62,139 nucleotides of DNA from Prevotella sp. (GTDB lineage: Bacteria > Bacteroidota > Bacteroidia > Bacteroidales > Bacteroidaceae), in assembly GCA_017617615.1 (NCBI GenBank), contig JAFZVV010000014.1, positions 1 through 62,139 of the forward strand, given 5' to 3'. Positions 25,973 to 34,624 of this stretch are shown here, piece by piece (the stretch's first letter is position 1; every line of letters begins with the position of its first letter). The notes beneath the pieces are model-generated. The model searched no databases. It worked only from the letters and a program-made list of their open reading frames with translations, and had not been told where the DNA came from. Both the position numbers and the translations under genes were made by a program.

Positions 25973-28069
25973 ATGAAAAGAACAATCATTTCCATAGTCA
26001 TGGCTACCCTAACACTTGCAGCTTCGGCACAACGTATCAACTACCCCGCGACACCCCGCGACAACACCGTAGACGAATATTTCGGAACGAAAGTGGCAGA
26101 CCCCTACCGCTGGCTCGAGAACGACACCAGTGCGCAGACCGCCCAATGGGTGGAGGCAGAGAATGCCGTCACCAATGCCTTCCTGAACCGCATACCACAG
26201 CGCAAGCGACTGCTTGAGCGGCTCCAGCAGGTGGCCAACTACGAGCGGTCGGGCATCCCCTTTGAGAAGTACGGGAAATGGTATTTCTACAAGAACGACG
26301 GTCTGCAGAACCAAAGCGTGATGTATGTGATGGATGAACTGGGCGGCACCCCGCGTGTGTTCCTCGACCCCAACCAACTGAGCAGCGACGGCACGGTGGC
26401 CCTGCAGAGCGTGGCGTTCTCGCACAACGGCAAATATGTGGCCTATAGCATCTCGCGCAGCGGCTCCGACTGGCAAGAAATCTATGTGCTCGACGCTGCT
26501 ACCGGCCAGCAACTCGACGACCATATCCTCTGGACGAAGTTCAGTGGTGCCGCCTGGCATGGCGACGGGTTCTACTACAGCGCCTACGACCCTGTGGAGG
26601 GCAACGAGTTGTCGGCAGTGAACGAGTGCCACAAGATATACTACCACCGCATCGGCACGCCCCAGAGCGATGACGAATTGTTCTACATGAACCCCGCCTA
26701 TCCCAAGCGGTTCTATGGCGTGGGAGTGAACGAGGAAGAGACCATCATGGTGCTCTACGAGAGCGGTGCCGGGTCGGGTAACAACCTGTTTGTAAGAGAC
26801 TTGCGCAAGGAGAACTCACAATTCCTGCAGATGACCTCTGACATGGACTACCAATACGACTTTGTGGAGAACATCGGCGACACGATGTACTTACAAACCA
26901 ACTACGATGCGCCCAAAGGCAAAATCGTGACTGCCGACCTGCATAATCCCGGCATCAACAACTGGCGCACCATCGTGGCAGAAGGCGACGGTGTGGTGGA
27001 GTCGGCCGACATCATCGACAACCATCTTCTGGTGACCTATACCCAGGATGCGTCGACCCACGCCTTCCTCCACACCCTTGACGGCAAGATGCTACGTGAG
27101 ATACATCTGCCATCTGTGGGCAGTGCCGGTTTCAGCGGGAAGAAAAACCGCAAGGAGTGCTTCTATTCGTTCAGTTCGTTTACCGTGCCCGGCACCATCT
27201 ACCGCTACGACATCGCCACCGACCAGAGCACGGTCTACTATGCGCCGAAGGTGGGTTTCCGCACCAGCGACTTCGTGAGCGAACAGGTGTTCTTCACCAG
27301 CAAGGACGGCACTCGCGTGCCGATGTTCCTCACCTACAAGAAAGGGCTGAAGCGCAACGGCAAGAACCCCACGCTGGTATATGGCTACGGTGGTTTCAAC
27401 ATCGGCCTCACGCCCTCGTTCTCTGCCATGCGCATCCCCTTCCTCGAGAAGGGTGGCATCTATGTGATGGTGAACCTCAGGGGCGGCAACGAGTATGGTG
27501 AGGAATGGCATCTCGCCGGCACGAAGATGAGGAAACAGAACGTGTTCGACGACTTCATCGCTGCCACGGAGTGGCTCATCGCCCAGCGTTATACCAGTGC
27601 AGAGAAAGTGGCCATACAAGGTGGTTCAAATGGTGGCCTGCTTGTAGGTGCGTGCATGACACAGCGGCCCGACCTCTTCGCCGTAGCCATACCGCAAGTC
27701 GGTGTGATGGACATGCTCCGCTATCATAAGTTCACCATCGGGTGGAACTGGGCTCCCGACTATGGCACGAGCGACGACAGCCGCGAGATGTTCGAATACC
27801 TCCTGGGCTACTCACCACTCCATAACCTGCGCCCAGGAACGGCCTACCCCGCCACCCTCGTCACTACCGCCGACCACGACGACCGTGTGGTGCCTGCCCA
27901 CTCGTTCAAGTTTGCCGCCACGCTGCAGGCTTGCCAGACGGGCAACAACCCGGTGCTCATCCGCATCGACTCGAAGGCGGGTCACGGTGGCGGCAAGCCC
28001 ATGGCGAAGGTGCTGGAAGAGCAGGCCGACATCTATGGCTTCATCATGTATCACTTAGGGATGAAATAA
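25973..28069 (+). CDS. prolyl oligopeptidase family serine peptidase (S9A), secreted
   Basis: A 698-aa peptidase that cleaves short peptides after proline. Signal peptide ends ASA-Q at about 19; then the N-terminal segment and seven-bladed propeller (to about residue 430), then the alpha/beta hydrolase domain with Ser552 (GGSNGG), Asp636 (DHDDRVVP) and His671 (KAGHGGG), spaced as in porcine prolyl oligopeptidase. Export suggests it digests peptides in the periplasm. Single gene, ended by the UUCG hairpin at 28120. Confidence 0.96.
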   Translation: MKRTIISIVMATLTLAASAQRINYPATPRDNTVDEYFGTKVADPYRWLENDTSAQTAQWVEAENAVTNAFLNRIPQRKRLLERLQQVANYERSGIPFEKYGKWYFYKNDGLQNQSVMYVMDELGGTPRVFLDPNQLSSDGTVALQSVAFSHNGKYVAYSISRSGSDWQEIYVLDAATGQQLDDHILWTKFSGAAWHGDGFYYSAYDPVEGNELSAVNECHKIYYHRIGTPQSDDELFYMNPAYPKRFYGVGVNEEETIMVLYESGAGSGNNLFVRDLRKENSQFLQMTSDMDYQYDFVENIGDTMYLQTNYDAPKGKIVTADLHNPGINNWRTIVAEGDGVVESADIIDNHLLVTYTQDASTHAFLHTLDGKMLREIHLPSVGSAGFSGKKNRKECFYSFSSFTVPGTIYRYDIATDQSTVYYAPKVGFRTSDFVSEQVFFTSKDGTRVPMFLTYKKGLKRNGKNPTLVYGYGGFNIGLTPSFSAMRIPFLEKGGIYVMVNLRGGNEYGEEWHLAGTKMRKQNVFDDFIAATEWLIAQRYTSAEKVAIQGGSNGGLLVGACMTQRPDLFAVAIPQVGVMDMLRYHKFTIGWNWAPDYGTSDDSREMFEYLLGYSPLHNLRPGTAYPATLVTTADHDDRVVPAHSFKFAATLQACQTGNNPVLIRIDSKAGHGGGKPMAKVLEEQADIYGFIMYHLGMK

Positions 28070-28119
28070 ATATGCCGATTGAAAATTGAAGATGTGAATC
28101 GCGTTCTTTCACTTTAACC

Positions 28120-28146
28120 AGCAAGGCTTCGGCCTTGCTTTTTTAT
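28120..28146 (+). terminator. UUCG-loop terminator
   Basis: Eight-bp stem AGCAAGGC / GCCTTGCT with TTCG loop and a following T run. It ends the prolyl oligopeptidase transcript and abuts the stop codon of the convergent small gene. Confidence 0.92.
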
Positions 28147-28340
28147 TCATCCCAAACTCTGTCAGAGGTATACGGCTTGAAATCATCATCATCGAAATAG
28201 CCCATATTGGCATCACCGTCACCTGTACCCTGGCCACCCCAGCCGGGACCACCCGGTCCGCCTGTAATGGTCTGCGCCAAGACAGCCATATGTTCCATGG
28301 CATACCACTCGCAAATGGGAATCATATATGTCTTTTTCAT
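28143..28340 (-). CDS. small glycine-rich protein of the MKKTYMIP type
   Basis: A 65-aa protein beginning MKKTYMIPICEWYAM, a start typical of many small unannotated Prevotella/Bacteroides proteins. After a short leader-like part (residues 1-26) comes a Gly/Pro-rich core (GGPGGPGWGGQGTGDGD) and an acidic C-terminus (YFDDDDFKPYTSDRVWDE). It lies 26 bp after the dockerin-protein gene on the same strand, so it is likely cotranscribed. No modifying enzyme is nearby. A peptide precursor or a surface-linked accessory are both possible; function unknown. Confidence 0.68.
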   Translation of the reverse strand: MKKTYMIPICEWYAMEHMAVLAQTITGGPGGPGWGGQGTGDGDANMGYFDDDDFKPYTSDRVWDE

Positions 28341-28366
28341 CGTTGCTTCCTTTCTTTTTTGGTTAA

Positions 28367-29845
28367 TTATCTCACAACTACTTTCTTGTTGTTGATGACA
28401 TAGACACCATGGGGAAGGCTGTTCATCACTTTCTCAGCACGTCCCATATACATGCCACTTACACTGTAGACATCACCGCTCGTCATTTCACGGCCGTCGA
28501 CACTCAAGCCTTCGATAGTGGTGGGCTCACCGTCGACCACGAACAAGGTGTTGGCTTGTTGTGCGGGTTCAAAATCCTCGAACTCGAAATAGCCACGGAA
28601 CGCTTTCATTAAGATGCTCACTTCGTTGTAATAGAACTTGTTGTTCTTGATGTAGACCAAAGGATGGCCGTTTTCAGCATAATAATCATCATACATCAAC
28701 GTACCATGGAAGAAATCGTTGCTCACCTGGTAATGGATATCATACTCGTCGGGCCACACTACAACGTCTTTAACAGTGAACTCCTCCAATTCATTCTCCG
28801 ACTTGATCAAATAGGGATGGTTGGCTTCAAGCCCATCCTCTATTGTCTCAAAGAGCACGATAAGAACATTCTCATTCTCAGAGGAAATTTCTGTGCCGTC
28901 GAACTCAGCAAGTTGCATACCCTCACCGAAAATCTCCATCAACTGGTCGTATGACAGTTCAAAAGGCAAACAGAGGGTAGACCAGACACCAGCACTCACA
29001 TGACGTTTCACAATCACATCTTCAGGAAATTCAGACTCAATAGGTAGATATGTATCGGTGTCTAAAAGTACTCTGGCAGCATAAGGGACTACATTGAGAA
29101 CGAGGGTCTGCGAGCGGCCGAGAATTTTATCGTCGGAAGCGAATTCAATCCTCGTTGTCCCAAAAGGATATTCTCCAATTTCTATATCCTCGTCGGCTTC
29201 GACGTAGAAAGAGAAGAGTTCGATACCTTCACCAAAAGGCATGGTATTATTATCAGGCTGGGTACCGAGAAACACATTGGCTTGATCACTTTCACGACAA
29301 GAGTATTGAAGTTCCATATTGGGGTTATTTGCCGATACTTCCGCACCCAATTGGGCCGATACAACATGGAAACCCATGGGGAGCAGTAATTCCACTTGGA
29401 ATCCATAGAAATCCACATCACCATCACAATCGTAACAGACTGAGACCTTGCTTTTTTTGCCCTGCATCACATCTACTTCGTCTACCGTAAAATAAGCATT
29501 GGCAGCAGGCCTAGTTTTGATTCTCTTGCTGTCGTCAACATTACTGTTATTGCTCAAGAGAGAATAATATGGATTAAAACAGCCTACGATTTTCTGTACA
29601 TCTGTCACAGTGATTTCTTCGTCATTGTTCATGTCGGCGTTCTCAAAGAAAAAAGTCTCAGGAGGATTGCCCAGAATATAGTCTCGGGTTACAGTGTAAT
29701 CCAAAAAAGTAATTATTCCGTCACCATCCGCATCACCGGAAAGGGAACTTTGAAGCACTTTCAAGGGACCATCACCGTTTTCAGATTGCGCCGAAGCGGT
29801 GACACACAAGGCAACAAATGCCAATAGAGTAAATAGTTTTTTCAT
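28367..29845 (-). CDS. secreted dockerin type I / cohesin-like protein with C-terminal sorting-like tail
   Basis: A 492-aa surface protein. Signal peptide to about 19 (ASA-Q); residues 36-90 hold two EF-hand-like dockerin repeats (DADGDGIITFLDYT and ADMNNDEEITVTDV) with calcium-ligand spacing. About 115-255 resembles a cohesin-type beta-sandwich (VDEVDVMQGKKSKVSV ... YGFQVELLLPMGF). The C-terminal 60 residues (GDVYSVSGMYMGRA ... LPHGVYVINNKKVVVR) look like the Bacteroidetes tail used by type IX secretion or a close relative. Non-cellulosomal dockerins of this kind often occur in surface proteins, with unknown partner. Confidence 0.88.
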   Translation of the reverse strand: MKKLFTLLAFVALCVTASAQSENGDGPLKVLQSSLSGDADGDGIITFLDYTVTRDYILGNPPETFFFENADMNNDEEITVTDVQKIVGCFNPYYSLLSNNSNVDDSKRIKTRPAANAYFTVDEVDVMQGKKSKVSVCYDCDGDVDFYGFQVELLLPMGFHVVSAQLGAEVSANNPNMELQYSCRESDQANVFLGTQPDNNTMPFGEGIELFSFYVEADEDIEIGEYPFGTTRIEFASDDKILGRSQTLVLNVVPYAARVLLDTDTYLPIESEFPEDVIVKRHVSAGVWSTLCLPFELSYDQLMEIFGEGMQLAEFDGTEISSENENVLIVLFETIEDGLEANHPYLIKSENELEEFTVKDVVVWPDEYDIHYQVSNDFFHGTLMYDDYYAENGHPLVYIKNNKFYYNEVSILMKAFRGYFEFEDFEPAQQANTLFVVDGEPTTIEGLSVDGREMTSGDVYSVSGMYMGRAEKVMNSLPHGVYVINNKKVVVR

Positions 29846-29904
29846 GATTCCAGGTTTATTGTTACAAGTTATTAAGTTTCTCTTTGGAGAGGATTAAACA
29901 TTGG

Positions 29905-29936
29905 CAAATATAGGAACATTTCCTCAATCCGACAAA
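29905..29936 (-). promoter_or_regulatory. promoter of the dockerin-protein gene
   Basis: On the minus strand TTTG (29933-29936) and TATATTTG (29905-29912), 20 bp apart. Confidence 0.72.
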
Positions 29937-29946
29937 TATTTATCCA

Positions 29947-29970
29947 GAAAAAGAAAAAGAAAAAGAAAAA
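29947..29970. repeat. hexanucleotide simple repeat upstream of the dockerin promoter
   Basis: About four copies of GAAAAA lie directly upstream of the -33 element of the promoter at 29905-29936. The rest of the gap to 30149 contains a GC-rich block with no gene and a TTGAAAATT-type run (30090-30140). Confidence 0.75.
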
Positions 29971-30149
29971 CAAATCCAAATTTCACATCCGAGCAGCTCT
30001 CACCCCGCTATATCTTGAGCGGTTGGCAGACGGCTCCTTTCAGAGTATAAATTGCCTTTACCGCGTAAATTATGTCAATTTTTTAAGTTGACTCAATCTT
30101 CAATCTTCAATTTTCAATTTTCAATCTTCAATTTTCAATAAAAAAATAC

Positions 30150-31379
30150 TTATCGTTTCGTCACGGAGAGAATCCAGTCGGAGATGTCGTTGAGCACCTC
30201 GGGGGCGATGGTTTCCTCGATGCTGAAACTCTGAGAGAGACTGCCCGTGGGATTGTGCTGGAACAAATGGCTCAGACCGGGATAGACCTTGATGAGGTTG
30301 TGCTTGTTCTTGGGCAGGTTACTCTCCAACGCCGGGGTATTGAACACGGGCGGCACATTGAGGTCGTTCTCTGCACCTAAGGCAAACACCGGACAGAGGG
30401 TCTTCTGCACGTAAGGAGTCAAGTCCATATCGATGAAATAGTCCATCCACTTGCCACTGGAACTCTTCTTCAGGTAATCGCGGGCGGCTTCCGTCGTCTT
30501 CACCATGTCGGAGGTCATACCCTGTGAGCGTCCTATCAGGTTGAGTTGATGAACCATCATCGTGTCGATGCGACCGGCAGGCCCTGCCAGACTGACGATG
30601 AAATCCGGCACCCCTTCGCTGCCAAGCATGAAGGCGATGGCACCCCCCTCGCTATGCCCCATGATGCCCACCTGTCGGAATTTCTTCAGGCTTTTCAGAT
30701 ACTGGATTCCCGCACGAGCATCCTCGGCGAAGTCGGCGGTGGAAGCATCGGCAAAGTCACCTGTCGAGGCAGCCGTGCCACGGTCGTCGTAGCGCAAACT
30801 GGCAATGCCATGGCGGGCAAGCCAGTCGGCGAGCACGAGGAAGGGCTTGTGCTTGAACAACTCCTCGTCGCGGTTTTGTGCCCCGCTGCCCGTCACCATG
30901 ATCACCACCGGACATTTTTTCTTCTTATAGCCCACGGGATAAGTGAGCGTGCCAGCCAAAGTGACATTGGCGGCAGCGTTGACGAAGGTCACTTCCTCTG
31001 TCGTGTAAGGAAAAGGAGGTTGTGGTTCCTGTGGGCGGTTGATGGTCACCTCTCCCGGCTCGAAATCGAGTTTGAATCCCATTCCCTGCCAGAAAGTGCC
31101 CTTCAACTTGCCATCGACAAGTTTTCCCGAATAACTGACGTTGGCGGCCTTGATGACGGCATGTATGGAGTCGGCAGAGAGCCACTTCACCTCCATGGGC
31201 ACATGGTCGGCCCCTTGTTCCAGGACATCAAGCGACACGGTCTTAGCGTCTTGGTCGATATGCAGCAGCACCGTTAGTGTCTGCAGGCCTGCCACCAACT
31301 TCCCTTTCCATGGACCATTCAACTCCTGGGCATGGACAGACAAAGGAAGGAGGGCAAGGAGGAAGAGGATTTTTTTCAT
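30150..31379 (-). CDS. secreted alpha/beta hydrolase with N-terminal beta domain
   Basis: A 409-aa exported protein: signal peptide to about 17 (VHA-Q), a beta-rich domain of about 100 residues, then a dienelactone-hydrolase-like alpha/beta hydrolase with MVTGSGAQNRDE (oxyanion loop), nucleophile Ser243 in GHSEGG and a late SHLFQHN His. The same architecture is widespread in Bacteroidetes, usually labelled as an uncharacterised peptidase/esterase of the S9 or DLH group. Substrate unknown. A dispersed 79-bp repeat lies in its upstream region. Confidence 0.88.
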   Translation of the reverse strand: MKKILFLLALLPLSVHAQELNGPWKGKLVAGLQTLTVLLHIDQDAKTVSLDVLEQGADHVPMEVKWLSADSIHAVIKAANVSYSGKLVDGKLKGTFWQGMGFKLDFEPGEVTINRPQEPQPPFPYTTEEVTFVNAAANVTLAGTLTYPVGYKKKKCPVVIMVTGSGAQNRDEELFKHKPFLVLADWLARHGIASLRYDDRGTAASTGDFADASTADFAEDARAGIQYLKSLKKFRQVGIMGHSEGGAIAFMLGSEGVPDFIVSLAGPAGRIDTMMVHQLNLIGRSQGMTSDMVKTTEAARDYLKKSSSGKWMDYFIDMDLTPYVQKTLCPVFALGAENDLNVPPVFNTPALESNLPKNKHNLIKVYPGLSHLFQHNPTGSLSQSFSIEETIAPEVLNDISDWILSVTKR

Positions 31380-31421
31380 GTGAATAGCGTTTAAATCAAC
31401 TTTTGCAAGTTATGGAACTCT

Positions 31422-31500
31422 AGTTTCGCATTCGCTCAACTAACGGAAGTTAAAGGGAAGTTATAAGGAAGTTAAAGGGGAGTTAAAGGGACATATGCCC
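31422..31500. repeat. 79-bp dispersed element, copy 1
   Basis: Begins AGTTTCGCATTCGCTCAACT, contains tandem GGAAGTTAAA-type words, and ends GGGACATATGCCC. A copy of identical length at 33493-33571 differs at only a few positions. Here the end forms a perfect hairpin (TTAAAGGG-acatatg-CCCTTTAA). It lies 43 bp upstream of the hydrolase start. Confidence 0.85.
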
Positions 31501-31557
31501 TTTAAATGACCTTTTGGGGAGAGTTTTTGTCATATCTCTACGAATAGACTTGAATTT

Positions 31558-32151
31558 TTAATCCCAACCGCGAAGGGTGATGTGGTTGAAGGCCTCCTGC
31601 ATGTCGTGGGCATAACGAAGCATAAACCCTTCGTCCCAAGGCATGCCAAGGCGGTCGGCATAGCGGCTGGTCACATCCTTGTTGGTCTTAGTATCAGTGA
31701 ATTTCTTGACAGTAAGGGCTGTGCCGTCGTCGGCAGCCCCCGCATACCATCGCGTCTCCACTTTCACCCCTTTTTCTTCCTCACCCGAATAGAAATAGAA
31801 GACGAGTGACTCTTCGGCATCGAAGAGGAACTCCTCGTAGGTGTTGACGTTCCCCTTGACGGTGCGGCGGAGGAGGTTGAGTTTATAATATGGTATTTCC
31901 GGACCCTCGACGATGCCGACGGTATAGAAGAAGTCTTGTGTGACGACGGCGAGATGGCCATCCGACTTTTCACGCTGTGTGACGCTGACCTTGTTGTCGG
32001 CAGAACGGCTCGCATTGGCCTGTGCCTCGCTGTACAACTTACGAATATAAGCTACCTTGTCTTTCGACTGCTGCGTATGCTGTGCCATGACAGGCATGGC
32101 AAAGAGAGACGCCATGATAATCATGGCAAAGGAAGTGAGTTTTAAAGACAT
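31558..32151 (-). CDS. secreted protein of unknown function
   Basis: A 197-aa protein with a signal peptide (MIIMASLFAMPVMA-Q). The mature part starts with a helical, charged segment (KDKVAYIRKLYSEAQANA) and continues with beta strands including FFYTVGIVEGPEIPYYKLNLLRR. Repeated Tyr and acidic residues, no recognised motif. It sits between metY and the hydrolase on the same strand, 40 bp after metY, perhaps in its transcript. Confidence 0.8.
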   Translation of the reverse strand: MSLKLTSFAMIIMASLFAMPVMAQHTQQSKDKVAYIRKLYSEAQANASRSADNKVSVTQREKSDGHLAVVTQDFFYTVGIVEGPEIPYYKLNLLRRTVKGNVNTYEEFLFDAEESLVFYFYSGEEEKGVKVETRWYAGAADDGTALTVKKFTDTKTNKDVTSRYADRLGMPWDEGFMLRYAHDMQEAFNHITLRGWD

Positions 32152-32191
32152 TTCTTATTTAAAATTTTAGATTGAAGATTAGGAATTACCT

Positions 32192-33475
32192 TTAGATTTT
32201 GTCCAAGGCCTGACGGATGTCGTCGAGGATGTCGTCTACGTCCTCGATGCCCACGGAGAGGCGAATGAGGTCGGGCGCGACACCTGCCTCACGCAACTGC
32301 TCGTCGGAGAGCTGGCGGTGGGTATGGCTGGCGGGATGGAGCACACAGGTGCGGGCATCTGCCACATGGGTGACGATGTTGATCATCTCGAGCGAGTCCA
32401 TGAACTGTATGGCGGTCTCGCGGTCGCCCTTCAGTCCGAAGGCGATGACGCCGCATGAGCCGTTGGGCAGGTATTTCTGTCCGATGGCATAGTAGTGGTC
32501 GCCGGGCAGTCCGCAGTAGTGCACCCATGCCACCCTTGGGTCGTCGTTGAGGAACTCTGCCACACGCTGTGCATTGGCACAGTGTCGCTGCATTCTCAGG
32601 TGCAGTGTTTGCAGGCCCATGTTGAGCAGGAAAGCATTTTGTGGGGCGGGGATGCTTCCAAGGTCGCGCATGAGTTGTGCTACGAGTTTGGTGGTGTATC
32701 CCATCTTTCCGAAGGCCTTCACATAGGTGAGTCCGTGATACGACTCGTCGGGCGTGGTGAGTCCTGGGTATTTCTCGGCATGTGCCATCCAGTCGAAGTT
32801 GCCGCTGTCTACCACAGCCCCTCCTACCTGTGTGGCCAGACCGTCCATATATTTGGTGGTGGAGTGAGTCACGATGTCGGCACCCCATTCGAAGGGCCGG
32901 CAGTTGATGGGGGTGGCGAAAGTGTTGTCTACGATGAGTGGCACGCCATTGCGGTGCGCGATACGTGCGAATTTCTCAATGTCGAGAACGGCGCAGCCTG
33001 GGTTGGAGATGGTCTCGCCGAACAAAGCCTTGGTATTGGGCTGGAATGCCTTCTGTATCTCTTCCTCGCTTGCCTCAGGTGATACAAAAGTGCACGCTAT
33101 GCCCAGTTTCTTCAATGTAACGCCGAAGAGGTTGAAGGTGCCTCCGTAGATTTCGTTCGAGGTGACCACATGGTCGCCCGCCTCACAGATGTTGAACAGG
33201 GCGTAGAAGTTGGCAGCCTGTCCGCTGGAAGTGAGCACGCAGCCCACACCGCCCTCGAGGGCAGCTATCTTGGCAGCCACCGCGTCGTTGGTGGGGTTTT
33301 GCAGACGAGTGTAGAAATAGCCTTCCTTCTTCAGGTCGAAGAGTTGTGCCATCTCGTCGGAGTCGTCGTACTTGAATGTAGTGCTTTGGATAATGGGCAG
33401 TTCGATGGGTTCACCGTTCTTGGGCTTGTATCCTGCGTGAATGCAGAGTGAAGCCGTTCTCAAATTCTTTTTCAT
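32192..33475 (-). CDS. metY: O-acetylhomoserine sulfhydrylase / aminocarboxypropyltransferase
   Basis: A 427-aa cytosolic PLP enzyme that makes homocysteine from O-acetylhomoserine and sulfide. Typical features: N-terminal LRTASLCIHAGY, YTRLQNPTNDAVAAKIAALEGG, SSGQAANFYALFN, the cofactor region DNTFATP and the PLP lysine in THSTTKYMDG. Length is normal for MetY rather than MetB. A canonical promoter with a leader of about 200 nt precedes it; no SAM riboswitch was recognised in that leader. Links to the MetH reactivation protein at 21725 through methionine synthesis. Confidence 0.96.
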   Translation of the reverse strand: MKKNLRTASLCIHAGYKPKNGEPIELPIIQSTTFKYDDSDEMAQLFDLKKEGYFYTRLQNPTNDAVAAKIAALEGGVGCVLTSSGQAANFYALFNICEAGDHVVTSNEIYGGTFNLFGVTLKKLGIACTFVSPEASEEEIQKAFQPNTKALFGETISNPGCAVLDIEKFARIAHRNGVPLIVDNTFATPINCRPFEWGADIVTHSTTKYMDGLATQVGGAVVDSGNFDWMAHAEKYPGLTTPDESYHGLTYVKAFGKMGYTTKLVAQLMRDLGSIPAPQNAFLLNMGLQTLHLRMQRHCANAQRVAEFLNDDPRVAWVHYCGLPGDHYYAIGQKYLPNGSCGVIAFGLKGDRETAIQFMDSLEMINIVTHVADARTCVLHPASHTHRQLSDEQLREAGVAPDLIRLSVGIEDVDDILDDIRQALDKI

Positions 33476-33492
33476 ATCTTATCATTAATTCA

Positions 33493-33571
33493 AGTTTCGC
33501 ATTCGCTCAACTAATGGAAGTTAAAGGGAAGTTATAGGGAAGTTATAAGGAAGTTAAAGGGACATATGCCC
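33493..33571. repeat. 79-bp dispersed element, copy 2
   Basis: Near-identical to 31422-31500 (same length, same ends AGTTTCGC ... GGGACATATGCCC), located within the metY leader, 18 bp before the start codon. Because it lies after the promoter it would be transcribed. Confidence 0.85.
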
Positions 33572-33679
33572 CATTCATTACCATTTGGAGGTATATTTTT
33601 CCCTATCTGAATAACTTTAACCCTATTGTAGCCCTTAAATATTCCTACCTGCGAAAGTTGTGTTTAAAAAATAATTGTG

Positions 33680-33710
33680 CAAAAGTAGAAAAAAACTGCC
33701 ATTCAACAAA
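33680..33710 (-). promoter_or_regulatory. promoter of metY
   Basis: On the minus strand TTTG (33707-33710) and TACTTTTG (33680-33687) with 19 bp between. Start of transcription near 33673 gives a leader of about 200 nt. Together with the divergent promoter at 33792 it fills the 392-bp gap 33476-33867. Confidence 0.8.
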
Positions 33711-33791
33711 ATAATCATGTTGTTTTATCAGCTCTTTTTCAAGCGAACTCTTTTTTTCACAGAAAACGATTGTTTCTCCATTATATTTTTA

Positions 33792-33799
33792 TAGTTTTG
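33792..33799 (+). promoter_or_regulatory. promoter element of the 33868 gene
   Basis: TAGTTTTG, with ATTG at 33769-33772 in the -33 position. It is followed by a 13-bp direct repeat (GATATAAAACAAG at 33805-33817 and 33818-33830) in the leader. Confidence 0.6.
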
Positions 33800-33804
33800 C
33801 AGCA

Positions 33805-33830
33805 GATATAAAACAAGGATATAAAACAAG
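33805..33830. repeat. 13-bp tandem duplication in leader
   Basis: GATATAAAACAAG occurs twice without spacer between the promoter at 33792 and the start at 33868. Confidence 0.85.
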
Positions 33831-33867
33831 GATAATTTCTACAATTCATTCCCAAAACAAAAAGACT

Positions 33868-34425
33868 ATGAAAAAGATAGTATTGATGGCCATTGCCATG
33901 ATATTTACAATGGGTGCGAAAGCACAAAACATCCCTGTTGGCATGCGGATGGAAATAGCCGAGTCGGAGAGCGACAAAGGCGAATACTCTATCTTCACCT
34001 ATATGGATGAGGACGGCACCTTCGGATACTACCTCGGGCTTGGCAGGGTGACGCATCTCTTAGGGCTTATACGCGACGACATCACCGATGCCGCATTCGA
34101 TGACATCAAGGAGACCTGCATCTGCCTCGGTGCCACCTCCGACGAGGCCTTTGCCACGCTGGATGCCATATTGGACCTCTTCGACAAGGACGTGGACACT
34201 ACCATGGAGTTCAAGGGGCGTGCATCAACCGGCAGCGAACGGCTCGGCGAGCCCAACACCTCCACCTGTGTCGTACAGAAGAAGCCGTTGGGCGGCAAAC
34301 GTCTGGAGTTTCTCTTCAATACGAGCAAGCATCAGGCCAAGACTTACCTCACCAAGTCGGTTGTCAAGGAACTGCGTATGGAGTTCAAGATCGACAAGAA
34401 ACTCCATCCCAAACAGCATAGGTAA
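33868..34425 (+). CDS. secreted protein of unknown function
   Basis: A 185-aa protein with a clear signal peptide (MKKIVLMAIAMIFTMGAKA-Q). The mature part is a mix of beta strands (MRMEIAESESDKGEYSIFTY) and an acidic helical region (DIKETCICLGATSDEAFATLDAILDLFDKD), with a basic C-terminus. No family recognised. It is transcribed from its own promoter and ends at the strong hairpin at 34515. Confidence 0.8.
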   Translation: MKKIVLMAIAMIFTMGAKAQNIPVGMRMEIAESESDKGEYSIFTYMDEDGTFGYYLGLGRVTHLLGLIRDDITDAAFDDIKETCICLGATSDEAFATLDAILDLFDKDVDTTMEFKGRASTGSERLGEPNTSTCVVQKKPLGGKRLEFLFNTSKHQAKTYLTKSVVKELRMEFKIDKKLHPKQHR

Positions 34426-34514
34426 CTCAGCGCATGTTATCCAAGACAAACTGTTTGTGAGCGACATAGAAAAAACTCGCTGCTCTCCCATTTGACAAAG
34501 ATGGGTCTACCGAA

Positions 34515-34570
34515 AAAGACAATGGGGAAATGAAGATCGATACATCTTCTTTCCCCATTGTCTTTGTTTT
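34515..34570. terminator. bidirectional terminator between the 33868 gene and tmRNA
   Basis: A 16-bp perfect stem (34515-34530 with 34550-34565; AAAGACAATGGGGAAA) is extended by a 6-bp inner stem GAAGAT/ATCTTC. T-rich flanks on both strands suit both the plus-strand gene ending at 34425 and the minus-strand tmRNA ending near 34625. Confidence 0.93.
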
Positions 34571-34624
34571 CCCATCCCTCATTATTTGGGGTGGTGGTAA
34601 AATTGCTGAAAATCAGCAAAAAGG

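Noticed and set aside
33476..33673. SAM riboswitch in the metY leader
   Set aside because: The leader is mostly the 79-bp repeat and AT-rich DNA; no conserved riboswitch core was recognised.
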